A stretch of 64,000 bases of DNA from Oscheius tipulae (taxonomy: Eukaryota > Nematoda > Chromadorea > Rhabditida > Rhabditidae), in assembly GCA_037178975.1 (NCBI GenBank), contig JASJZH010000003.1:7254001-7318000 (forward strand), written 5' to 3'. Below the pieces are notes generated by a model. The model was not told the DNA's origin. It did no database searches and saw only the letters and a list, made by a program, of their open reading frames with translations. This document shows, piece by piece, positions 23,901 to 33,727 of the stretch. The translations under genes were made by a program, and so were the position numbers. The stretch's first letter is position 1. Each line of letters opens with the position of its first letter.

Positions 23901-24635
23901 AGACACCAGCCGAAACTTGTTACTTTCTAAAGAGAAAAAACGTGCTTCGCATCAAAGATACCGCCTGTGTATGACTCCTTTTACGTACACTAGGAAACGT
24001 TTTTTACAGCGCTGGCTTCCTCCTGAAAATCAGGATTATTCCCTAGTTTTTCACCACTTTTTTCCCTACACAACAATCAGAACAAGCGTTGATAATAAAT
24101 TATACGGCGTGTTATGCGCGTCGCCACTTTTTCAAACCGGCCGCAAATGCCGCTCGTTTTCTTAAGTACAGTATCCTACAGAAATCGTCGTTTAAACCGA
24201 TTTTGGCACAGAATACCGTATACCCTACATTAATCTAAAAAGAGGCTAGAGAACTAATTTTGAACTCCCGCCCTCGAAATAGGAAATTGGCGCGAGAAAA
24301 ACTGGCGACGCCTTTTGCATGGGTGTAACACGCCGTGATTAGCACAAAAATACGAGGGATTCCAACAGTAGTCTTAAAGTGACGAAAACCAACTATTTTA
24401 GGACGTCGAGGTCTACTGCCGAGCTGGCGTCGAGCCCGATCGGATATATTCCGTCTCGGGCAGCAAGAGACGTGCTTGTACATACATAGAGAGTTACTCA
24501 CAGCATCTGGTCGATCTCACCGAGGGAAATGATCTCAGAGAGACGGAGAAAGAGGCCGAACGTCCTGCAAGAAATGTCCAGAGGACAGCCTCTTTCACTC
24601 CACGTGGCGGTAAATTTGAAACGGATCGCCGGTAG
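17971..24635 (+). CDS. pitp-1: Membrane-associated phosphatidylinositol transfer protein (rdgB/PITPNM family)
   Basis: Exons: 17971-18048, 19141-19273, 19495-19576, 19612-19868, 20365-20426, 20467-20633, 20834-20982, 21397-21707, 21968-22174, 22217-22700, 22743-22945, 23160-23795 and 24402-24635 (3003 nt, 1000 residues). It exchanges phosphatidylinositol and phosphatidic acid at ER-plasma membrane contacts during phospholipase C signalling. The N-terminal PITP domain is clear (MLVKEYRILLPLTVEEYRIA, DGPGGSGQYTFKIYHVGS, ESWNAYP, EFRYWGLQ, LRAHRQAWAWQDEW). An acidic linker follows (EDEEEDNSD), then the DDHD region (FFQPSTAFLLGCPLGLVLA, HASYWESQDVAAF), then the LNS2 domain (VVFSVDGSLTASISV, GAVDVVRHW, LTARPDLQQ, WLAQHNFPHG). 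It ends with TASFTPRGGKFE. Intron 1 (18049-19140) begins with GC. Intron 3 is 35 bp. The last intron holds a MITE, and the intron at 21708-21967 holds a piece of a second repeat family. The symbol is by homology. Confidence 0.93.
21746..21880. repeat. Intronic copy of the GGCATGTTTGG repeat family
   Basis: The segment begins GGGCATGTTTGGTGTCATT and continues with TTAAAGCTC. It matches the left inverted repeat of the element at 47372-47625. Internal similarity continues in diverged form to about 21880. It sits in intron 21708-21967 of the rdgB-like gene. The other end is not clear, so this copy looks truncated. Confidence 0.5.
24103..24337. mobile_element. MITE copy 1 (CACGGCGTGTTAC termini), internally deleted
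   Basis: The element is 235 bp and lies in the last intron of the rdgB-like gene. The left end TACGGCGTGTTATGC and the reverse complement of the right end, CACGGCGTGTTACAC, form terminal inverted repeats. The inner words GCGTCGCCACTTTTTC and GGCGTCGCCAGTTTTTC continue the inverted similarity. It is flanked on both sides by ATTA (24099-24102 and 24338-24341), a 4-bp target duplication. The first 138 bp and the last 90 bp match the two ends of the 554-bp copy at 57753-58306, and the middle is missing. No coding sequence is present, so it is non-autonomous. Confidence 0.85.
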
Positions 24636-24819
24636 CTTAAAAAAACTAGTCATTTCTTCCATACATTCCTCCCCAAAATATCACTTTCTTGGACCAAATC
24701 CACTTGGTCTGCCTCCCACTTTTCTCAGTCAACGAAGTCTATTCGGTCAACTCATCCCAGTGAGATTCCTTTGTGCAATTTGTATTGGCACTTTGTGAAA
24801 TTTTATTGATAAAATCTGT

Positions 24820-26251
24820 CTACAAAAGAGGCTGGATTTTTTGAAGAAAGATGTCGAGCTGGGCCGAAGATTTGCTGTAGACGCGATCAATTAAGCCAGT
24901 TTCTCGACTCGAGGGTCCGACCAAGAGGCCGGAGAATTCTTCGCTGCCAACTAGAAGCTGTATTGGGAGGTTTTGTTAGATTAAAAAAGTTGAAATGATA
25001 CCTGCCACTCGCCGAAATCATACGAGTCGAACTTGCTGAACATTTCGCGGAATCCGTAGGGCTCTACAGGAGCAAAATCACGGCTTTGGAGGCTGACCGA
25101 GGCAAGCAGCTGTATCAGAATGGCGTCTGAATTTTGGAAGAAACTACATTGGCACGTTGTCCTGACCATACCGTTGGCCATTTATGCCAGCTTGCCATCC
25201 GTTTTTTCTCTTACCCTGCCTGTCTTTTTCAACGCGACTGGCCGACTGCAGTCCTTATATTCTTTCGAACTATTGCAACTTATCTTTCAGCAAACCATTT
25301 TGACAGCCGTTTTGAACCGAAAAAACTAACCTTTTTCTGTACAACTACTAAGGTCCTCCATCTTCTTCCAGTCTTGTGGAAGAGGGACAGAAACGACGTA
25401 GGTTTCGGCAGGATGACCGCTCTTTTCCAGCTGAGCGATCAGTTGATTCGGCACAGATTTTGTGGGCCGGAAATATGTGGTCAATTACCTTCCTTTTTTC
25501 AATAAAAATACCTGGAAGAAATCCATCGACAGTTCAAAACAACCTTGACCGCTTTGGAGGGAATAAAGAGGAATTGGGGGTAGGCGACGACCAGAGCTCC
25601 GTTGGACTTTGGCCTGAAGCTGGGTTTTTTTTCAAACTCGGACGGAGTGGGTTACGGTAGGTAGTCTACAGAGGATCCATTGGCATCAGCCAGACAGTAA
25701 GAGACTTCGGAAGACTGCTCCGTGAAAATGTAAGCGGAGACCAGCCTGAAATTTGGACATTATGGGGTGGGATTGGCAAAATCTAAGTCTTCTCTAATTA
25801 CTCTGACCCTAGCAAGGAGCCCAAAAAGTCAGTGAGAGCGAGTAACGACAGAAATCTGGCAGTCATTAATGAGTCGAAGAGTCAAGTACCTTCGGTTTGG
25901 CAGAGAGTCTAGAAACAGAACTGGAAGCTCCGTAACTATCTCTGTCACTGTAACTGCTTCTCCTACCGCGTCTGCGAGTTTCTCATCGTAATCCAGTTAC
26001 TTTCACAGTCTCTACCACTGGTACTGCTACTGTGTCCATGCCTGTGCCCCATCTGTCTCCCTGTCACTGTCGCTATCGCTTTCTGTCCTTGTCACTCTCA
26101 TTAAAGAAGCAGAGACCAACATGTTACAAGTCTCCGAATCGTTCTGGACCTCCACGAGAGCGCATGCTGAATCCTCGAAAGCGACAGAGAATGCAAACTT
26201 GTACTTACAGTAGACATCAGAACTTGCGGCAATTGGCTCCAAATTGAGCAT
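24820..26251 (-). CDS. Uncharacterised protein, multi-exon
   Basis: I do not recognise the family. The model starts at the ATG at 26251, which directly abuts a TTTTCAG acceptor-like site, and ends at the TAG at 24820. Consistent minus-strand exons are roughly 26251-26208 and 26165-26100 (split by a possible 42-bp in-frame intron), 25747-25661 and 25623-25556, 25444-25329, 25132-25010, and 24966-24820. The joined protein has about 200 residues. Visible stretches include EVQNDSETCNMLVSAYIFTE, FRPKSNGALVVAYPQFLFIP, YVVSVPLPQDWKKMEDLSSC, FREMFSKFDSYDFGEW and LLVGSEEFSGLLVG. There is no signal peptide or membrane helix. Two exon junctions (around 26090 and 25540) were chosen only by phase. A poly(A) signal lies at 24802-24807. 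The gene is convergent with the rdgB-like gene and divergent from the RING gene. Confidence 0.55.
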
Positions 26252-26314
26252 CTGAAAACTATTTTTTATGCAAACAAAAAGCAAGAAATTGGGGAAAAGG
26301 CTTCAATTGCCACG
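26252..26314. promoter_or_regulatory. Putative bidirectional promoter
   Basis: Only 63 bp separate the minus-strand ATG at 26251 from the plus-strand ATG at 26315. If both models are right, the two genes share one short divergent promoter, or the minus-strand leader begins further upstream through trans-splicing or a leader intron. No TATA box is seen. Confidence 0.4.
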
Positions 26315-26783
26315 ATGTCGACATTGTTCTGCGCTTCGTGCCGTCTGCTCCGGCCTTTGGAGGACTGCAGCCAGCTCGTGCCCTGCCTTCACACCGTCTG
26401 TCTACCCTGCATCCAGAAGCAGATCCGCAAGTGCCAGGTCTGCCCGTAATGCAATGCTACTCGCCCCTTGTCCAACGTTCGATCTGGGCTACTTCAGCAT
26501 GGAAGCTCTCAAGGACGACACGATTTCTATACGACCTCTACGGCAAGGGAACCGAGGTCGTCGGCTGATGGAAATCAAGAGTGAGTCATGGTAGACAAAA
26601 TACAGATAATAAAAGATTCAACTGTACCCCGCCTCGATCAGTCTCCAGTTCACGTAGATCGCAGAAAACTTCCTGGAGAAGACGCTTTTTGACCGCGAGC
26701 TCTTTCGTGGCAGTCTGGAGATCGGCTACGGCTCGCTGGACGAGATCTGTGGACATCTGGAAGAGAAATTGTGGGTAAATTAG
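26315..26783 (+). CDS. Small RING-finger protein, probable E3 ubiquitin ligase
   Basis: Exons 26315-26445, 26498-26580 and 26665-26783 (333 nt, 110 residues). The first exon encodes a full C3HC4 RING of compact type. The cysteine and histidine ligands are at residues 6, 9, 24, 26 (His), 29, 32, 40 and 43, with the words FCASC, CLHTVCLPC and KCQVC. The following exons encode an acidic to basic linker and a helical tail with LEKTLFDREL and LDEICGHLEEK. Phases agree at both junctions (GTAATG..CTTCAG, 52 bp; GTGAGT..TCGCAG). A poly(A) signal, AATAAA, lies at 26834-26839. The second donor could also be read at 26775, so the protein might extend further. Function as a ubiquitin ligase is inferred from the RING only. 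An antisense open frame over exon 3 was rejected in favour of this model. Confidence 0.6.
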
Positions 26784-26859
26784 TAGAAAGGGGGAGTTAA
26801 AAACAGCAAGCAAGTCTTAGAAGGTTCGTAGCTAATAAATGATTTGAGGAAACATATCA

Positions 26860-27010
26860 CCCCGGTTAGCTCAGTCGGCAGAGCACCAGACTCTTATATA
26901 TACCAGATCAACACCCACTAGTGCTGATCAATTTCAAAGACAGGTTAATTCCAACTGCAACATATATAATCTGGCTGTCGCGGGTAGAAAATACAAGCTC
27001 CGCAGCAGTG
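26860..27010 (+). pseudogene. Intron-containing tRNA-Lys-like sequence, 3' half degraded
   Basis: Bases 26860-26896 read like the 5' half of tRNA-Lys. The acceptor strand is CCCCGGT, the A box is TAGCTCAGTCGG, and the D stem is GCTC/GAGC. The anticodon arm begins CCAGA-CTCTTA, giving anticodon CUU. The matching strand A-TCTGG appears only at 26969-26974. Removing 26897-26968 (72 nt), exactly at the usual tRNA intron position after base 37, restores a perfect 5-bp stem and 7-base loop. After a normal variable loop and GCGGG the T loop and 3' acceptor do not match, and the B box GGTTCGA is absent. It is therefore a pseudogene or a tRNA-derived repeat head. Confidence 0.6.
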
Positions 27011-27566
27011 TTTTTCCAGCTTTAAACGATTCCCCAGCTAGTGCTTGCGAATTTCCTTTCAGGGCTTTTAATCTGTTTTTACGTCGCGTTCTTTAAAATA
27101 GCCTCCATCAGAGGCCGTGACCGATTTCTGACCAAACTCAGGTTTCATGCCTATTTTGTGTTCCAACGAAAAGATCATACTATCTTCTCCTATTTGTTTC
27201 CAGCCTTTATTGTACCACCGTGAAAAAACAGGTAAGAAGAGCCCACAAACAAATCGCGGGAAACTTGTTAAATTAGTGAGGCTATAACAGTCAAGTTGTA
27301 ATTTCGCGTAGTACGCAATGGCATTTTCGTTGCGACGAACAAAAGTATAATGGTGCCAACGTAATGACACGACACATTTCTACTGCAATTTCCGAGTAAA
27401 ATCTCTTAGAACAGGAAATAACGATAGATGTAAAGGTAAAGAACGATGTCATACACAAAAGCCAACATAAAATGACAGAATTTACTTTCGGAAACGCATT
27501 TTTAGAACAACCACAGGAAGACAGAATGGAATACAGAATAAAATAGAAACTTAGCAACAGGGAAAA
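27011..27566. other. Intergenic region before PRP3
   Basis: No coding exon is seen. Short open frames on both strands lack domain similarity and show no splice consistency. This is the 3' flank of the minus-strand PRP3 gene. Confidence 0.4.
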
Positions 27567-30500
27567 TTAGATGGGAAGGGGATCCTGATCGTCGAGGAGG
27601 ACGGACGAGCTGAATGCGAGATCCCAGTACTGCGCGACGCCGTGTTTCTCGAAAAAGTCACGAGCCTGCTTCTCGATTGTCACGGTGACGATGGAAATAT
27701 CGCGGAAGGCTCTCTTTTTCACCTGTCCCTCCCAAATCTGAATTGTTTTTTGCATGAAATGGCTGGAAATGAATGAATACCAGTTGACATTGATTCCTCT
27801 CTCCGGGAGCATCCTTCTCCGCGTCCTTCTTCTGTCCAATAATCTCATCCTCCCATTTTATGCGACTCATCATGAGATTTTTGTAGAACTTCTGCTGCTT
27901 CGGGCCTGAAAAAGTTGATTTAGGAGGTACATCAAGGTTATCTGCCTAGAAAGGCAACGAACACATTTGTAACCATGTTTAGCCTAGTATCGACAAAAAT
28001 TTCACACCCCTACATTTCGAATTTCCATTCTTTTCCCCGTTCTTCTTCTTTTGATATGGTTAGTTTATACGAGTAGAAAAGCTGGCTATCCACCAGGGAT
28101 GCTTTGTAAGGCTACAGGGCAAATTAGAAGAAGAGAAAAGTGGCTTTGGGTCCGTGAACCATGTCAAAAAAGCTTCTGTTAGTGTGAGAACCTGTTTAGA
28201 CCGTCCTGTCTATTCTACCAGTTTTTGGAGTATTCACATGTCCTGCTGTGCGGGTTTCTAGCAATCTCCCAGATCACATTAAATTCCAACACGAACAAGA
28301 ACGGCTCCAGCATATTGCTCGACCCAATACCTATTCTTTCCAGTCAGAGCGTCCCGAGTTTTCTACTATTTTTTTCATCGATTTTGCTCCGAGAAGTTCT
28401 CTTCGCAGGCAGGAATATGATAACTCCCAGAACCAAGCAATAAAAGTCTGTTTCAAGCAAACAGGATTGATTGAATTCAATCCAAACTGTTCAAAAGATT
28501 TTCAGACAAGACGATGCTCTCCTCTTAATTAGAAACAACTATAAAAAGGCCACAACTAGTTCAAAACACTAGAGTGCTGCTGACGATGGAGGAGTCGTCT
28601 GCCTTCGTGGATCGTCGCCAGAAGCGCCGCTGCGACTACGATGCCGACCAGCGAGCTCTCTACTTTAGTCGGACGATGGTTCTCGGCGAGCGCGGGTGCA
28701 GCTACATTCTGACAGGCTCTTCCCACATCAACTCGGCCTGCTGGATCGGGACTGTGGCCTCGAAGGACAAGAACGACTTTTCCAGTCTTCTCTCGATCCA
28801 AGTCTTTAAAGAGGACCCGGCCATGCGTGGGACCATCTGGAGAGAGGTGCGAGCGCTGTCCGCGATTGAGACCAAGAGCAGCGACGAGACTTTGATCCAG
28901 AGGCTTATCGATCAGGGAACTACCAACCGCGGATTCAAATTTGCCATCACCACATTCACCGGTAAGCCGCTGGCCATCGTACTTCGTCAGTTTCCGGCAC
29001 CTCTCAAGCCACAAGTTTGTTCTTTAGACTACTTCCAATACATAAAGCTATGTCCAAAGCTCAGTTCGACCGGCTTTTCAGTAGCAAAAACATTTTCACG
29101 ACACTGCTGGGATTTCCCATAGCTATTCGGTCCATTCCGCCAGTATCTGAGGCGGGAAACGAGATTTAACTATATGTTTACGGTCTAACAATGATACAAC
29201 ACGCTGTTGGTGAAGCTCATATATTAAAATCTACTATCACATCTATAAATACAGTTTTCGAGCTGCGTGAAACATTTTTCAGTGTCCAGACTATCTGTAA
29301 AGTTGTGATCTTTGGGCTGATTGCTCTACAACCTTTCAAACCACGGAAAATCTCAAGAAAACCGTCTTCAAATCCATGTTTATTGACTTGTTCTAGAGAT
29401 TATTATCATTGTCATCGCTTGTGTACAGACTTGGTTCAAGAGTACGGTAGCTCTTCTAAGGTATACGGTATTTGTTGCATTTTGGTGGCTACCTAACATT
29501 AGAAACTGGATAAAAAAACCTCAATCCTGAATCTTTCAGAGTGCTCTCCGCATAGCTCTCTGCGTCACCCGAGCTCTGGCCTTTGTTCACGCTGCCGGCT
29601 ATGTGCACGGAAACATCAGTGCCTATTCCGTCCTCACAGGCAATGGGCTCTCAAGCGACAATGGCAACATTCGTCTCGGAGGCTTCTATTACTCGTCGCC
29701 GAAGGACAGCTCGGAGAAGATCAGCTACCCGCTCAACATCTACACCTCTCTAGCCGTCCACCAGAAGAAACAAGCGACCGCCGCCACGGATCTCGAGGGA
29801 CTCGTCTACCTCGCCTACCATCTGTTCGTCGGTCTGCCCTGGGGCGGCACCAAACAGCTCAAAAAGATGGTCGCCGCCAAGGAGAAGTTCTTCGACGAGA
29901 TGGACGACAGAAAAAAAGTGGGAAAAGGTGCCCCCGAGTCTACGCAGACCAAAAATTCAAGAAGGGAAAGACGGTCGATCTGGTCGCTCTGGAAAAGGAT
30001 CTCTTGCCCGGGAAGACGGACGAAAAGGTATTGTTCGTATGGGAGATGACCAAGATGTCGATGGAGAATCTGAACAAGCCGACTCAGGTCGTGGCCGGAT
30101 CCTTCTACGAGAAGTCCAGGATCAAGAAGGAGGACAGAAAGGCACGCATCGAGCAGCTACAGAAAGCCGTCGGACCGGATGGATAGGTGCGGGTACGAGT
30201 AGGTCTAGGGCCCGAAGTGGAAGTAAATGTTTGAGCGCTCTTTTCTGCCTATTGATTAAACTACAACAAACTCTGTGGCGTACTGTAACATTCAGTCTAT
30301 GTAACTGTGGCACCAAAACAAGCCTAAATGTTTTTTTTCCTTCTAGACTTCCCGGGAAACTGCAGCGTTCCACTTCAGACTTTACAATTATACCGATCAG
30401 TAAAATTTGAGTGATCTGTTTCAGAATAACTTGCGCTATGATTCTTCCTAGAGTCTTAGAGTCAGTTTCAATCCTCCCACTATTTACCCCGATTATGCTA

Positions 30501-33440
30501 TCTTATGTACCACTTCCGCACTACTTCCATTAAAAACCAAGAGGAAACAACAAAACCAACCCCCTTCGACGACGACGACATTGATGTGCTTGTGTAGAAT
30601 GATAGCTCCGGTCATGTGAAGCTGCTTCGCGTTCGTCTCGACCTTGAACTTCTTCGACGGATTCAGCAGGGATTTGCACCTAAATCGTTATTTTTAAGAC
30701 AAAAAATAGCGAGAATCCACTTGTAAACGGAGACGTAGGTGGCCAACGAGGTGTCTTCCTGTAGCTTTTTTGTCTTCTTGGCGGCTCTCTGCTCATCCGT
30801 CAACTTCCTCTCCGCGTTTGCCTCTTCGTGCTTACGTAGACGCTCGGCCATCTGTTTCCGGACATGGGCTTCCATCTTCGTCGGGTCTTGGATCGCGTCG
30901 CTGCCCAGAACACGCATCAGATTCGATATTTTTACCTTAAAAAAACATTTTTAGGGGTTAATGTTCGAAAAACCTTGGGTTCCGGGGCTGGTTCGAGGCC
31001 GAGACGAATCTTCTCCGTCCGCTCCTTCAGCATTTCCTTGCGGTTCTGTCGGCGGATCTTTTTGCGCTCCTTTGTCGTGAGATAGACCTCAATTTGTGCG
31101 TGTTAACAATGTAAAATGTGAATCTCAATACCTTGAGATACTGAGGATTCAGAGGATCGGTCGGGGCGCGGAGCTTAATCGGATGCTCGACCAGCTCACT
31201 GACGGTGTTCTCGAAGCGATGAGGATCCTCCATTTGGGGAATATTATCGTAGCTGAATGTTGTCGATTATATCTACACTTAGTTTTTATGCGCTAAAAAC
31301 ACTGAGTTTGGATCCTTGATTGTCATTTTGGCAGCTATTTATCATAGTTTTCATAAGAAGTCTCACAATGTAATGTGCTAGAGTTCTCAAAGGACGGTAC
31401 GCTTAACTTTGCTAGTTTTTAGAAAGTTTCTTGACAGGAAAATGACACGAACCTGGTAGCCTCCAGGACGATTGTATCCCACCATTCGCACTCAGGCGTA
31501 TCCATATTCTTTCCAGTGGGACCCGAAGGCGTTACCATGGCCAACTTGACGGCCGACGAAATGCCTGTGGATTGTGCTGCCGACGAGATTTCCGCCTATA
31601 TCGAGATTTTTTCAATGAGATCTAAAAAAAGATTCGAACCTGAAGCTTCTCGAGCTTTGCCATGGCTCTCTGCTTGTTGGCCAACTTCTCGAATTCACCC
31701 TTTTCATGAAAGTTGAACTGCCGACGGCCGCGATCAGCTCGTTTGCCAACAATTCTTGGATCGAGATATTCGATGATCTTGTTCGGATCCTCTTTCGGTT
31801 TTTCTTCGACGACAGGGGTTGGTGCCTCTTTCTCCTTCTTTTCCTCCTCTTCGGCCTTCTTGGCAGCTGCGAGCTCCTGCACCGTTTTGTTGGCAGCGAT
31901 ACGAGCCTTCAGCTGCTCCATTCGGTCCTTCTTTTTGTCCATCGAGTAGTTGATAAACAGTTGGGCTTCCTGAAATGTATGACATTTTGAAATACTGTCT
32001 CGGCAAGTCTGTCGACAGTTAGACTGTAACAATATTGTTTCGGAAGTATTGCACAATGTTCCACGCGTGCTGTATCGTCAAATGAGCGTTCTGTACTAGC
32101 TGTTAGTGAATACTAAACCCGCACCGTTTAGGAAACTGAAGAGAATCGCGACGGCAGCTCATTCGTAATAGTTTAGCAGTACATTCAATTCTTGTAACCA
32201 GTCTCGATAGCCGCAATATCGCGCTTACTCCTGACTGCCCTTTCAACTGAACGTTTCCCCACACGTACAGTTTCGGTCATTGTTACCATACCCAATCCTG
32301 TTTTTGTGCTGAGAATACTTCAAAAAAGCTGCTTACATCTCGTCGAATGGCGACATTTTTGCCCTGTGGCATCGGTGGCGAGATGATTCCAGCCTGCTGG
32401 GCTGCGGCCATTCCGAGCTGTCGTTTCCGTTCCTCAATCTCCTGCTGGGCCTTGTAGAGAAGCTCCTTGGCCCTAGATTATTAGATGTTCTGATTGAAAA
32501 CCTAGTTTACTTGATAGCATCCTCGTTCAGAGCCACACTCCTATGTTCTTCCTTCCTCGGCCTCGAAGACTCGTCCACGAGATGACGACGCATCCTCTCC
32601 GTGTCTCTGTTCTCGCCGCGTCTTCGGTCACGATCCCTTCCATTTCTGTCAGAGTTCCGATCCCGACTCTTCGGGTCATCCTCCCGGAAACGTTTGCTCT
32701 CGCCGCGATTCTCGTCTTCCTCGAACTTAAAACCTTATTTTATAAAGACATTCAAGTTAACAAACTCTCTGGCGCTTGCGGAACTGCGAATAAGACGAAC
32801 TGATGTCGCTGATCAATTTGTGGGCCTTGTGAGAGTCCGAGACTGCCTTCAGCACTCGGTCCTGGAAAATAAGGCGGTTACAAAGGAACTAGTGAATTTT
32901 GCTTAAAGTAAGGATTCCCTTTCAAAACACCTGATTTCGAAGAGAAACCTTCGACAAAACTGGTCCAAAACTCATTGGACAGTTTCATGCTTTGTCATTA
33001 AACCTTTGTAGGAAAACTGAACATCTTCTTTTTTAAATCTCTTGTACAAGATGGACAGTTATTCCTGAGCAAATTTTTCGCCTTGGTTCATGGAATCAAT
33101 GTATTTTTTGTGCATCCATTTAGCAGTTTTTGTGTCATAGAACTAGTCCTGGTTTGGTCTGAATTGTGCTGATCAATCATCAAACAAAATTTCTGGCTAA
33201 ACGGCACGAGAAAATGCATAAAAAATTTGCAAAACCTGTGAAAAAAATGTTTAGAACTACGAACAGTTCGCAAGTTAACAGCTCTTGCCACTGATTCAAA
33301 GAATTAAAACCGACCCTCATCTCCTCGTAGTCATATCCCTTGTCGACACATCGCTGCACGACCTTCTCCACCTTTTCGCGCTCGTCCTTGTGGGACAGAT
33401 GACGTGTACAGATGTCCGTGAGCCCGTCTCCACGTCCCAT
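27567..33440 (-). CDS. prp-3: U4/U6 snRNP splicing factor PRP3
   Basis: Exons in transcript order: 33440-33315, 32861-32766, 32725-32511, 32472-32337, 31969-31640, 31595-31453, 31252-31132, 31087-30974, 30935-30721, 30679-30561, 27905-27781 and 27737-27567 (1911 nt, 636 residues; human has 683). PRP3 binds U4/U6 with PRP4 and is needed for tri-snRNP assembly. The N-terminus resembles a PWI domain ([20 protein letters not shown]). An RD/RS-rich stretch, charged helices and the conserved PRP3 core follow: [62 protein letters not shown]. The C-terminal DUF1115 part has [19 protein letters not shown] and [15 protein letters not shown]. The intron 27906-30560 is 2.66 kb, far longer than the rest, and contains a whole VRK-like gene on the plus strand. 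Exon 1 and the acceptor before exon 3 are the weakest parts. Confidence 0.93.
28586..30186 (+). CDS. VRK-family pseudokinase, nested in a PRP3 intron
   Basis: Exons 28586-28961, 29048-29142, 29540-29917 and 29962-30186 (1074 nt, 357 residues). The fold follows the vaccinia-related kinase branch of the CK1 group. Strand 3 keeps the lysine ([10 protein letters not shown]), and helix C has [11 protein letters not shown]. The catalytic loop reads [12 protein letters not shown], where the expected catalytic aspartate of HGD is Asn. The magnesium-binding DYG/DFG is replaced by IRLGGF, and no clear glycine-rich loop is present. This pattern resembles VRK3-like pseudokinases. The helix F region [19 protein letters not shown] and a basic coiled C-tail ([15 protein letters not shown]) follow. 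The last intron is 44 bp with an AAG acceptor. Without it the frame seems broken. Exon 2 was set by phase only and is uncertain; a nearer TTTAG acceptor at 29028 leads to a stop. Confidence 0.75.
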
Positions 33441-33727
33441 TACTTATTTTGCCTTAAGTCTGCATAAAAATAGTGATTAAAATCAGATAAACATCGAATT
33501 ACACGACTCAAAAACATCACATAAGAGGACGTTAGAAATGATTTATGGGAGGGCCTAAAAACCGAGAGAATATAACCGTCTGTAGGAGAATCACATGATC
33601 TTTAAAAAAAAAAGAGGGGAGAGTTAAAAGGATGTGTTTTAGACAAATTACAGAGATTGAAATTAGTCTAAAAATGAGATCGTAAGGGGAGGAAAATACC
33701 CGTATATGTTAGAAAAAGTCAGTTTTT

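Noticed and set aside
26586-26756. Minus-strand frame starting MSTDLVQRAVADLQ after an acceptor-like site
   Set aside because: It is antisense to exon 3 of the RING gene, whose three exons join in phase, end in a stop and are followed by AATAAA.
29917-29962. Apparent frameshift in the VRK-like gene at a run of seven A
   Set aside because: A 44-bp intron (29918-29961) with GT..AAG ends restores the frame, in line with other short introns here.
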